This document shows positions 11,210 through 21,154 of a stretch of DNA of 64,000 bases, one piece after another. Position numbers and translations under genes: made by a program. Position 1 is the first letter of the stretch. Each line of letters starts with the position of its first letter. Source of the stretch: Colletes latitarsis. Taxonomy: Eukaryota > Arthropoda > Insecta > Hymenoptera > Colletidae. The stretch lies in NCBI RefSeq assembly GCF_051014445.1, contig NW_027488368.1, positions 28,308,001-28,372,000 of the forward strand, written 5' to 3'. Under the pieces are notes generated by a model. That model searched no databases. It was not told where the DNA came from and worked only from the letters and a program-made list of their open reading frames with translations.

Positions 11210-14200
11210 TCATCCGCCACGCCGAGGCGGCCGCCCGCGACGCCTCGCGACCGGGCGACGACCTCGGGCCACCGCACGAGCGCGCGCTTCAGCACGCCGC
11301 TGAAGCTCGCGCTCCCTCCCCGCGGCCTCCTTCTGCAACATTACGTTCTCGCAGAAGGAGGCCACGGCCCTCCACTTCTCCTCGCTGCCGAGCATGGCGC
11401 GCACCACGCCCGGCAGCGAGACATCCCGTCCGACGACGCCGACCAGGACACGGCGCTCCCCCTCCCACGCGGGGCATACCTCCAGGGTATGATCCGCCGT
11501 GTCCTGCTCAGCGTCGCAGTGGCAGCAACGCGCCGTCGGCTCCTTCCCTATCCGGCACAGGTATCTTCCGAAGCTGCCATGCCCGGAAAATACCTGTGCC
11601 AGCCGGTAGGTGAGGCTGCCATGGCCTCTGTCCAGCCACTCCTTCAGGAGTGGCCGAACAGCCCCGACAGTCCGGTGCCCCGCGGTTGGCAGAGCCAGCC
11701 GCTCCTGCCACGCGAGCAACACGGACTGCCGGGCCTGGCGCTTCAAATCGCCCCAAGCAGGTTCCTGCCCGCCCGGGACCGCCTCCACCCCCGCGCGACG
11801 GTCGACGCGTTGCCGGTACATCACCGCGTGCGACCGCGCGAGCAGGTCCATGGGCGGCATCCCCGCTAGAACCGTCGCCGCCTCATGTGACATGGTCCGA
11901 TACCCGCGGACGACCCTGAGCGCCATGCGCCTCTGCACCCGACGCAGCATAGTCATGCTGCGCCGGGAGGCAGCCAGGTCGTCCGCCCAGACGGGGGCCC
12001 CGTATAGGGCCACCGACTGGACCATTGCCACATAGAGGCGACGAACACGGCCCGCCGGGCCCCCCAGGTTGGGCAGGATCCGGCCCAGAGCCGCAACCAT
12101 CCTTTCCAACCGGGGGACGAGGCAGCGGAAATGCTTCTCGAAACGCCAGTGGCTATCGAGGATCAGCCCTAGATACCTGATCTGGGGCTTCACCTCGATG
12201 TCAGCCCCACCCACCCGAATCAGAGGGGGTGGCGGATCCTGCCGAGGTGAATGAAACGCAATCACCTCGGTCTTATGGACCGCCACCGTCATCCCCATCC
12301 TCCTGATCCGGTCGACGACGCGTTGCGACCCCTCCTCCGCGCGACGCATGGCCCTCCCCCAGTGCGCCCCGACGGCCAGCACCAGTGTGTCATCCGCATA
12401 ACACACCGTGCTGACGCCGTCGGGGAGGCCGGCCCGCAACACCGAGTCGTACGCGATGTTCCACAGGAGTGGCCCGAGGACCGACCCCTGCGGAACACCG
12501 CAGTACACCTCCCTCCGCATATCACCATCCCGGCCCGGATACTCGATCCACCTGCCGCGGAGATAATCCCCGACGACCGCCCTGAGACAAGGGGGTACTC
12601 GATGATATTCGAGCCCCCTCCTTATCTCTTCCCAGGGGAGGGTGTTAAAGGCATTGGCAATATCCAAGGATATTGCCAATGCCACCCCTCCCCGGGAGAC
12701 GGCCGCCTCCGAGAGGGCCCTCACACGACCTATCGCGTCGATAGTCGATCGGCCCCCCCGGAAACCGAACTGGCAGTCGGCCAGACCGGGATCACCCCGC
12801 GACAGGTGCTCGACGAGGCGGGCAGCAATCACACGCTCGAAGAGCTTGCCCACCTCGTCGAGGAGACAAATGGGCCGGTATGCGGAGGGAGACTCCGCGG
12901 GCCGACCCTCCTTCCGGAGGAGGACCATCCTCGCCACCTTCCAACTGGGGGGGAATCGCCCGTCCCTCAGGCAGCGGTCGAACAACCGCCTGAGGTCGGC
13001 CCCAAGGACGCCCTGGGTCAAGACCCAAACCCGGCCGGGCACACCATCCGGACCCGGGGCCGTGTTACGAACCCCGAGCCGTCTGATGGCCGCTGCCAGC
13101 TCCTCCTGCGTGACCCCCAGCTCGGCCGTCCACTCCACTGGGACAGTCGCCGCCGCCGGAGGACGCGGTCCCCTCTCCCCAATTGGGAAGAGTGTATTGA
13201 CCACGTCCTCCAGCAGCCGGGGGTCAAGACCCTCGGTGACGGGGGGCGCCCACGGGCGGAGCTTATTCAGCACCACCTTATATGGGCGCCCCCATGGATC
13301 GTCATCAAGGGTCTGGAGGAGCTCCTTCCATGCCTGGGTCTTGGCCCGTTTGATGGCGACCTGCAGAGCAACCCGCGCCACGCGGTATGCTCCATACAGG
13401 TCATCAGCTGCCCTCGCTCGCGCCACGCCGTCGCCTGTACGTTGACGACGGCGCGCGCGGGTGTACTGGCGTCGGGCGCGGACAGTCGCGACTCGCAACT
13501 CCGCGATCGCGTCCGACCACCAGTACACCGCCCGGCGAGGAGAAGCCCGCCCGACCCGAGGCATCGCCGCGTCGCAAATACCCGCGACCAATGCTCCGAG
13601 CCGGGCGACCTCCTCCTCTATGCTCGGCAACTCGGCCGCTCCCTGCGGCCAAGTTGCAGCGAGGGCAGCTGCCATCAGGGCGTCCTTGTCCAGGCGCCGA
13701 AGCGCCCAGCGGCGTGGTGGGGTGCCACGCAGGCGGCCGTGTCGGGATGCACTCGCGGCGGCAGAGACCTCCATCCGAATGTACCGGTGATCGGAGAGTG
13801 TCTCTGCCCCCGCGACCACGTGCCAACCCGACACCATGCGCACGGCGTTGGGGGTCGCGAATCCAACATCCACGATGGACCCCCCATATCGCCGCACGCA
13901 TGTGTGCTCCGACCCCCGGTTCAATACCCGGAGGTCGAGCCCCGCCGCCCAATCGCCCAGGATCCCGCCGCGAACGGAGGTCCTGGGGGATCCCCAAGCC
14001 ACCGACTTGGCATTAAAATCCCCCAGGACCAGCACCGGCCGGGCCGCGTAGCGCTGCACGCATGCCGCGACCTCGGCCAAGTACAGCTCGAACGCAGCGT
14101 GACCGCTACGGGGCGAAATGTAGCACCCCACCACAGCGACTCCCCCCCAGTCCACGGCGACGAATCCCCGACCGCGCTCCAACAAGGAGAACGGTGGGGA

Positions 14201-14392
14201 CCCGTCGCCCCCTCCCCATACCGTCGCCACCAAGCCGTCCGCGTCGCCCACCCAATGAGGGTGATCAGGGACGCGGTACGGCTCGGCGGCGACCGCCAGG
14301 CCAACCCCCCACTCCGCGAGGACTTGGGACATCAAGTCCTGTGCCGCGCGGCAGTGGTTGAGGTTGGCCTGGAGGAGGAGGCGGGGCGGCAT
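11210..14392 (-). CDS. ORF2: AP-like endonuclease / reverse transcriptase, A4, intact 1060 aa
   Basis: Full-length replicase of family A: it would nick the target and reverse-transcribe the element RNA from that nick. It has the same length and domain order as A6 ORF2: endonuclease motifs (QANLNH, AEPY, GDFNAKS, SDH) in residues 1-202, RT with PGPDG near 446, YADD at 665-668, and C-X2-C-X8-H-X4-C at 956-973. By eye about eleven residues differ from A6, for example YRQRV for YRHRV and FEKHF for FEEHF, and none is in a catalytic motif. The start ATG overlaps the ORF1 stop in TAATG at 14390-14394. The copy lacks a 5' UTR and most of ORF1, so transcription would need an outside promoter. Confidence 0.9.
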   Translation of the reverse strand: MPPRLLLQANLNHCRAAQDLMSQVLAEWGVGLAVAAEPYRVPDHPHWVGDADGLVATVWGGGDGSPPFSLLERGRGFVAVDWGGVAVVGCYISPRSGHAAFELYLAEVAACVQRYAARPVLVLGDFNAKSVAWGSPRTSVRGGILGDWAAGLDLRVLNRGSEHTCVRRYGGSIVDVGFATPNAVRMVSGWHVVAGAETLSDHRYIRMEVSAAASASRHGRLRGTPPRRWALRRLDKDALMAAALAATWPQGAAELPSIEEEVARLGALVAGICDAAMPRVGRASPRRAVYWWSDAIAELRVATVRARRQYTRARRRQRTGDGVARARAADDLYGAYRVARVALQVAIKRAKTQAWKELLQTLDDDPWGRPYKVVLNKLRPWAPPVTEGLDPRLLEDVVNTLFPIGERGPRPPAAATVPVEWTAELGVTQEELAAAIRRLGVRNTAPGPDGVPGRVWVLTQGVLGADLRRLFDRCLRDGRFPPSWKVARMVLLRKEGRPAESPSAYRPICLLDEVGKLFERVIAARLVEHLSRGDPGLADCQFGFRGGRSTIDAIGRVRALSEAAVSRGGVALAISLDIANAFNTLPWEEIRRGLEYHRVPPCLRAVVGDYLRGRWIEYPGRDGDMRREVYCGVPQGSVLGPLLWNIAYDSVLRAGLPDGVSTVCYADDTLVLAVGAHWGRAMRRAEEGSQRVVDRIRRMGMTVAVHKTEVIAFHSPRQDPPPPLIRVGGADIEVKPQIRYLGLILDSHWRFEKHFRCLVPRLERMVAALGRILPNLGGPAGRVRRLYVAMVQSVALYGAPVWADDLAASRRSMTMLRRVQRRMALRVVRGYRTMSHEAATVLAGMPPMDLLARSHAVMYRQRVDRRAGVEAVPGGQEPAWGDLKRQARQSVLLAWQERLALPTAGHRTVGAVRPLLKEWLDRGHGSLTYRLAQVFSGHGSFGRYLCRIGKEPTARCCHCDAEQDTADHTLEVCPAWEGERRVLVGVVGRDVSLPGVVRAMLGSEEKWRAVASFCENVMLQKEAAGRERELQRRAEARARAVARGRRPVARRRGRPPRRGG

Positions 14393-14637
14393 TAATTAAT
14401 GGCCGCGCCAGCCTCCTCCCGGCCGTCCGTCCCCGTAGCACCGTCCACCTCCATGGAGGACGATGCCACCGCCCTCGGCACCGGAGCCGGTGCAGCCCGC
14501 CTCTTCCTCTCCTTCCGGGAGGGGGGGGAGCACTTCTTGCTCCCCACCCTGTGATCGGCTGGCCTCCCCATGTCCGCACACAGCGGGCAGTGGGGGGCCG
14601 CCGAGCACTGGCTCGCACGGTGCTCTTTGGCACCGCA
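14392..14637 (-). pseudogene. ORF1 C-terminal fragment, A4
   Basis: The last 80 or so codons of the gag-like ORF1: the tail of the second zinc knuckle (HRASQC), the third (CPLCADMGRPADH), a basic stretch and the natural TAA stop. The rest was lost to 5' truncation. Confidence 0.85.
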
Positions 14638-17425
14638 TGCTTTCTAGCTTACTGCACGCTTGCTAGCATACTGCTTCCCTACAAGCTCCCTACTCGCTCT
14701 ACTAGCTTACTGCTAGCATACTCACTTACTGCTTGCACACTAGCACCATGCTTGCTTTGTAACTTAGTGCACCCTTACTAGCTCCCTGCTTGCTTACTAG
14801 CTTACTGCTTGCGTACTAGCATACGGCTTCCTTACTGGATTCCTCCCCGCTTACTAGCTAAATACTGCTTTCTTACTAGCCTGCATCTTGCTTTCTAACT
14901 TACTGCTTTATTACCAACATGCTGCTTGCTTACTAGCTTACTGCTTGTTTACTACCTTACAGCTTGCTTACATGCTACCTGCTTTCTTGCTACCCTGCTG
15001 CTTGCTTACTAGCCTGCTGCTTGCTTTCTAGCTTAGTGCTCCCTTACTAGCTCCCTGCTTGCTTACTAGCTCACTGCTTGCTTACTGGCTTACGGATAGC
15101 TTACTAGATAACTGCTTTCCTGCTAGCCTGCTCCATGCTTTCTAGCTTACTGCTTGATTACTAGCTTGCTGCTTGGTTACCAGCTTACTGCTTGCTTACT
15201 GGCTTACTGGTTGCTTATTAGCTTACCGGTAGCATACTCGCCTACTGCTTGCTTACTAGCTTATTGCTTTCTTACTGACGTACTGCATGCCTACTAGCTA
15301 CCTGCTTTCTTGCTACCCTGCTGCTTGCTTGCTAGCTTGCAGCTTGCTTTCGAGCTTGCTGCTGGTATACTGGTATACTGCTTGCTTACCAGCTTACTGC
15401 TTGCTTTTTACCTTACTGCTTGTTTACTGTCATACTACTTCCTTACTTGCTAACTGCTTCCTTACCAGCTTACAGCTTGCTTACTTGATTACTGCTTACC
15501 TACTGGCTTACTGCTAGCTTACTCGCTTCCGGCTTGCTTGCCAGCTTGCAGCTTGCTTTCGATCTTACTGCTGGTATACTGGCATACTGCTTCCTTACTA
15601 GCCTACTCTCTGTTTAATAGCATACTGCTTTCTTACTAGCTCCCTGCACGCTTACTAGCCCACTGCTTGCTTACAAGGTTACTGCTTGCTTACTAGATTG
15701 CTGCTTGCTCAATAGCTAACTGCTTTGTTACCAGCCCGCTGATAGCTTGCTTGCTTACTGCTTGCTTACTATCTTCCCCCTAGCTTCCTAGCTCACTGCT
15801 TGCATACTAGCTTCCTCCTCGCTTACTAGCTCATTCCTGTCTTACCATCATACTGCTTGCTTACTAGCATACTCGTTGCTTACTAGCTTACTGCTTGCTA
15901 ACTAGCTTACTGCATGCTTACTAGCTTACTGCTAGCTTACTACCTAACTGCTCTCTTACTATCTCACTGCTTCTTTATTACCTTACTGCTTCCTTATTAG
16001 CCAAATGCTTCCTTACTAGCTTCCTGCTTGCTTACTAATATACTGCTTTATTACTAGCCTGCTGGCTTACTAGCTGGCAGCTTGCTTGCCAGCTCACTGC
16101 TTGCTTACAAGCTTACTGCTTGCTTATTAGCTTCATGCTTGCTTACTAGCCAGCTGATAGCTCACTTTCGTACCGGTTGCTTATTACCTTACTGCTTGCT
16201 TTGTAGTATACTGCCTCCATACCAGCTTACTGCTTGCTTACTAGCTCACTGCTAGGTTACTACCTTACTGCCGGTTGAAGAGCTTACCGGATGCTTACTA
16301 GCCTGCTGCTTGCATTCTAGCGTACTGCTCTCGTACTACCCGAATGCTTCCCTTCTAGCTTCCTGCTTGCTTACTAGGTTACTGCTTTGTTAGTGACTTG
16401 CTGGTTTGTTACTAGCATACTGCTTGCTTACTAGCTTATTGCTTGCTTACTAGCTTACTGCTTGCTTTATAGCTTACAGCCTTCTTACTAGCCTGCTGCT
16501 TCCTTTCTAGCTTCTGCATTCTTACTAGCTTGCTGTTTGCTTTCTAGATTACAGCTTCCATACTAGCATGCTGCTTGCTTACTAGCTTACTGCTTGCTTG
16601 CTAGCATACTGCTCCCGTAAAAGCTCCCTGCACGCTTACTAGCTCACTGCTAGGATACTATCTTATCGCTTGCTTACACACTGCTTGCTTGCTACCTTAT
16701 TGCTTGCTTACTATCTTACTACTTGCTTGCTTGCTTATTACCTCCTTACTAGCTACCTGCTTTCTTACCAGCTTACTGCTTGCTTACATGCTTACAGTTT
16801 TCTTACTAGATTGCTACATGCCTTCTAGCTTGCCGCTTGCTTACTAGCGTACTGCTTGCTTACTAGCTTACTGCTTGCTTACTTAGCTTACTGGTTGCTT
16901 CCTAGCTTACTGCTTGCTTACTAGCTTGTTGCTTGCTTACTAACTTGCTGCTCGCTTACTAGCTTCCTCCTTGCTTCCTAGCTTACAGATTGCTTATTAA
17001 CTTACTGGTGTTTTACTAACTTACTGCTTGAATAGTTGCTAACTGCTTCCTTACTAGCTTTCTGATCGCTTACTTGCACACTGCTTGCCTACTATCTTAC
17101 TACTTGCTTACTAGCTTACTACCTCCTTAGTAGATACCTGCTTTCTTACTAGCGTACTGCTTGCTTACTAGCTTACTGCATGCTTACTATCTTACTGCTA
17201 GCTTACTAGCATACTGTCTCCTTACAGGCATACTGCTTTGCTACTAGCTAATAGCATTCTTAGTAGCCTGCTGCTTGCTTACTTGCTTCCTGCTTGCTTA
17301 CTAGTTCACTGCATGCTCAATATCTATCTGCTCTCTTGCTAGCCCGCTGCTTGCTTTCCAGCATAGTGCATGCTTACCAGCTTGCTGCTTGCTTCCAGCT
17401 TTTTGCTTTCTTGATAGCATGCTGC
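14638..17425 (+). repeat. 19-bp minisatellite, forward orientation
   Basis: No gene. About 16150-16720 is a duplicate of 39735-41080 without the solo LTR found there; both carry CTAGGATACTATCTTATCGC followed by TTACACACTGCTTGCTTGC. TGCTGC at 17420-17425 is the left TSD of A5. Confidence 0.9.
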
Positions 17426-17963
17426 TTTTTTTTTTTTTTTTTTTTTTGTCGTGGGGAAAATCTTCGAAAGACTCCCTCCCACCTCCTTGGGGAGAGGTGG
17501 GAGGGGTGTGTGGGATTCCCCGCGCCCGTACAACGACAGGCGCGGGACCTACCCACTAAAAACCCCACGGTGACCCTTCGGCACGCTTTGGGAGGATACC
17601 GGGAATCGCTCGAAGCATTCTTCCGGTATCCTCCCCGTGCCCGCGCTTTCGCGCCCATCCCCCGGGGGGACAATCGGTCCCCCCAGTAGACACACTGCCT
17701 CATAGCGGCGGGACGGGGCCACTCCATCCCGCCGCTATCCGTCCCGGGGCCGCGTTTAGTGGCGGCTGCGAGCCCCAACTCGCAACCGCCCGCGACCCCG
17801 TTTCCACCCCTCGGCGGCCGGGCGTTCATGGCCGCACCAGACCGCCGAGGGTGCCTCCCCTTGCGTCGGACCGGTAGGGGGAGGCACTCCTACCCCCAAC
17901 CGGTCCGACCCGGCGCCGCCTGGCGGGAGGAGGGTCCCCACAGGACCCCCCTCCCAGCCTAGG

Positions 17964-20800
17964 TCATCCGCCACGCCGAGGCGGCCGCCCGCGACGCCTC
18001 GCGACCGGGCGACGACCTCGGGCCACCGCACGAGCGCGAGCTTCAGCGCGCCGCTGAAGCTCGCGCTCCCTCCCCGCGGCCTCCTTCTGCAACATTACGT
18101 TCTCGCAGAAGGAGGCCACGGCCCTCCACTTCTCCTCGCTGCCGAGCATGGCGCGCACCACGCCCGGCAGCGAAACATCCCGCCCGACGACGCCGACCAG
18201 GACACGGCGCTCCCCCTCCCACGCAGGGCATACCTCCAAGGTATGATCCGCCGTGTCCTGCTCAGCGTCGCAGTGGCAGCAACGCGCCGTCGGCTCCTTC
18301 CCTATCCGGCACAGGTATCTTCCGAAGCTGCCATGCCCGGAAAATACCTGTGCCATCCGGTAGGTGAGGCTGCCATGGCCTCTGTCCAGCCACTCCTTCA
18401 GGAGTGGCCGAACCGCCCCGACAGTCCGGTGCCCCGCGGTTGGCAGAGCCAGCCGCTCCTGCCACGCGAGCAACACGGACTGCCGGGCCTGGCGCTTCAA
18501 ATCGCCCCAAGCAGGTTCCTGCCCGCCCGGGACCGCCCCCACCCCCGCGCGACGGTCGACGCGGTGCCGGTACATCACCGCGTGTGACCGCGCGAGCAGG
18601 TCCATGGGCGGCATCCCCGCTAGAACCGTCGCCGCCTCATGTGACATGGTCCGATACCCGCGGACGACCCTGAGTGCCATGCGCCTCTGCACCCGACGCA
18701 GCATCGTCATGCTGCGCTGGGAGGCGGCCAGGTCGTCCGCCCTGACGGGGGCCCCGTAAAGGGCCACCGACTGTACTATTGTCACATAGAGGCGGCGCAC
18801 TCTGCCAGCCAGGCCCCCCAGGTTGGGTAGGATTCGGCCTAAAGCCGCGACCATCACCTCCAACAGGGGGACCAGGCAACGGAAATGCTCCTCGAAGTTC
18901 CAGTGGCTATCGAGGATCAGCCCCAGATAGCTCATCTGGGGTTTCACCTCGATATCAGCCTCACCTACCCGGATCAGATGGGGTGGCCGATCCTGCCGAG
19001 GTGAATGGAAAGCTATCACCTCAGTCTTATGGACCGCCACCGTCATCCCCATCCCCCTGATCCGACCGACGACGCGCTACGCCCCCTCTTCCGCGAGACG
19101 TTTGGCCCTCCCTCTGTGCGCCCCGATGGCCAGCACCAGTGCGTCATCTGCATAACACACGGCGCTGACACCGTCGGGGAGGTAGGCCCGCAACACCTTA
19201 TCGAATGCAACGTTCCACAGGAGTGACCCGAGGACCGAACCCTGCGTAACGCCGCAGTACACCTCCCTCCGCATAGCTCCATCCCGGCCCGGATACTCGA
19301 TCCACCTGGCACGGAGATAATCCTCGTCGACTGCCCTGAGATAAGGAGGGACCCGATGATCTTCGAGCCCCCTCCTTATCTCTTCCCAGGAAAGGGTTTT
19401 AAACGCGTTGGCAATATCCAAGGATACTGCCAAAGCCACCCCACTCCGGGAGACGGCCGACTCCGAGAGGGCCCTCACGCGTCCTATCGCCGCGGGGCCG
19501 TGTTACGCGCCCCGAGTCGTTCGATGGCCGAGGCCAGCTCCCCCTGCGTGACCCCCAGCTCGGCCGCCCACTCAATTGGGACAGCCGACGCCGCCGGAGG
19601 ACGTGATCCTCCCTCCTCAATTGGAAAGAGAGTATTGACCACGTCCACCAGCAGCCGGGAATCAAGACCCTCGGTGACAGTGGGTGTACGGGCGCCCTCA
19701 GGGATCGTCATCGAGGGTCTGGAGGAGCTCCTTCCATGCCCGGGTTTTGGCCCGTTTGATGGCGACCTGCAGAGCAACCCGAGCCGTACGGTAGGACTCA
19801 TACAGGTCTTCTGCCCTCGCTTGCGCCACGCCATCGTCTCTTCGTAGACGACGGCGCGCGCGGGTGTACTGTCGTCGGGCGGGCACACTCTTGACGCGCA
19901 ATTATGCAATCGCGGCCGACCACCAGTACACCGTCCGACGTGGAGAAGCCCGCCCGACCAAGGGCATCGTCGCGTCGCAAATATTTGCGACTAATCCCCC
20001 GAGACGAACGACCTCCTCCTCTATGCTCGGTAACTCGGCCGCCCCCAGCGGCCAAGTTGCAGCGAGAGCAGCTGCCATCATAGCGTCCTTGCCCAGGCGC
20101 CGAGGCGCCCAGCGGCGCGGTGGGGCGCCAACCAGCCGGTGGTGTCGGGATGTACATCCGAGGGCAGAGACCTCCATCCGGATATACCGATGGTCTAAGA
20201 GTGTCTCTGCCCCCTCCCCAAACCACCTGCCATCCCGACACCATGCGCACGGCGTTGGGGGTCCTGAATCCAACATCCACGATGGACCCCCCATATCGCC
20301 ACACGCACGTGTGCTCCGACCCCCGGTTCAGTAACCGAAGGTCGATTCCGGCCGCCCAGTCGCCGAGGTTCATGCCACGAACAGAGGTCCTGGCGAATCC
20401 CTTGGCCACCGACTTGGCGTTAAAATCCGCCAGGACCATCACCGGCCGGGCCGCGCAGTGCTGCACGCATGCCGCGACCTCGACCAGGTACTGCTCGAAC
20501 GCGGCGTGACCGCTGCGGGGCGAGATGTAGCACCACACCACGGCGACTCACCCGCAGTCCACGGCGACGAATCCCCGACCGCGCTCCAGGATGCAGAAAG
20601 AAGGGGACCCGTCGCCTCCTACCCATGCCGCCGCCACCAAGTCGTCCATGTCCCCCACCGAATGAGGTTGATCAAGGACACGGTACGGCTCGGCGGCGAC
20701 CGCCAGGCCAACCCCCCAATCCGCGAGGACTTTGGACAGCATGTCCTGAGCTGCGCGGCAGTGGTTGAGGTTGGCCTAGAGGAGGAGACGGGGCTGCATT
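17964..20800 (-). pseudogene. Broken ORF2, A5
   Basis: From the C-terminus, 17964-19052 is open and keeps the CCHC finger. At about 19075 a TAG replaces the Gln of EEGAQRVVDRI. Upstream to 19478 the same frame continues through CYADDALVLA, with GVTQGS in place of GVPQGS. A deletion at about 19489 removes the central RT, including the PGPDG block. The endonuclease part (about 19690-20800) is frameshifted several times but still shows ADFNAKS, SIVDVGF and LDHRYIRMEVSA, with the Ser of SDH lost. Non-functional. Confidence 0.85.
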
Positions 20801-21154
20801 ACTTCGCGGCCGCCCCAGCCTCCTCCCGGCTGTCCGTCCTCGTGGCACCGTCCACCTCCATTGTGGCCGATGCGATCGACCGCGGTGCCTGAACCGGAGA
20901 GGGCCGACTCCCCCTCTTCTTCCGGGAGGGGGGAGAGCACTTTTTGCTCCCCACCCTGTGATCGGCCGGCCTCCCAAAGTCCGCACATAGCGGGCAGTGT
21001 GGAGCCGCCGAGCACTGGCTCGCCCCGTGGTCTTTCGCTCCGCAGCGGTATCATTGAACCCTGCGGTCCACCGGCGAGGTGTACCACTGCCTCACGTGCC
21101 CCAACTCGAGGCAGCGGTGACACTGGAGTGGGCGCGGCGCGAGTATCTCCACTC
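20800..21154 (-). pseudogene. ORF1 C-terminal fragment with zinc-knuckle remnants, A5
   Basis: Divergent match to the ORF1 C-terminus. The DNA encoding CHRCLELGHVRQW is still readable near 21080-21125. Frame is not maintained and the copy ends at the truncation point. Confidence 0.7.

Larger units (their letters stand above)
10660..14637 (-). mobile_element. R1-clade retrotransposon copy A4, truncated in ORF1, nested at the edge of A3
   Basis: Poly(T) 10660-10693 (34 T) follows GCGAGGAC of A3 ORF2, so A4 inserted into another family member and not into the satellite. The 3' UTR and ORF2 are complete. The copy stops about 245 bp into the ORF1 C-terminus, at CACCGCA near 14637, and satellite follows at once. 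The remaining 5' part of A3 is missing and no TSD is seen, so the insertion or a later event deleted flanking DNA. It is very close to A6. Confidence 0.9.
17426..21154 (-). mobile_element. R1-clade retrotransposon copy A5, mosaic, truncated in ORF1
   Basis: Poly(T) 17426-17447, 3' UTR, degenerate ORF2 and the C-terminal part of ORF1, ending at about 21154 where satellite resumes. A short TSD, TGCTGC plus T's, is visible at 17420-17425 and 21156-21161. From 17448 to about 18675 it is nearly identical to A6. Beyond that it diverges to the level of A3, so it is a mosaic of young 3' and old 5' sequence. About 0.33 kb of the RT core is deleted at about 19489, where the IDAIGRV region joins the VRNTAPG region. 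Confidence 0.88.
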
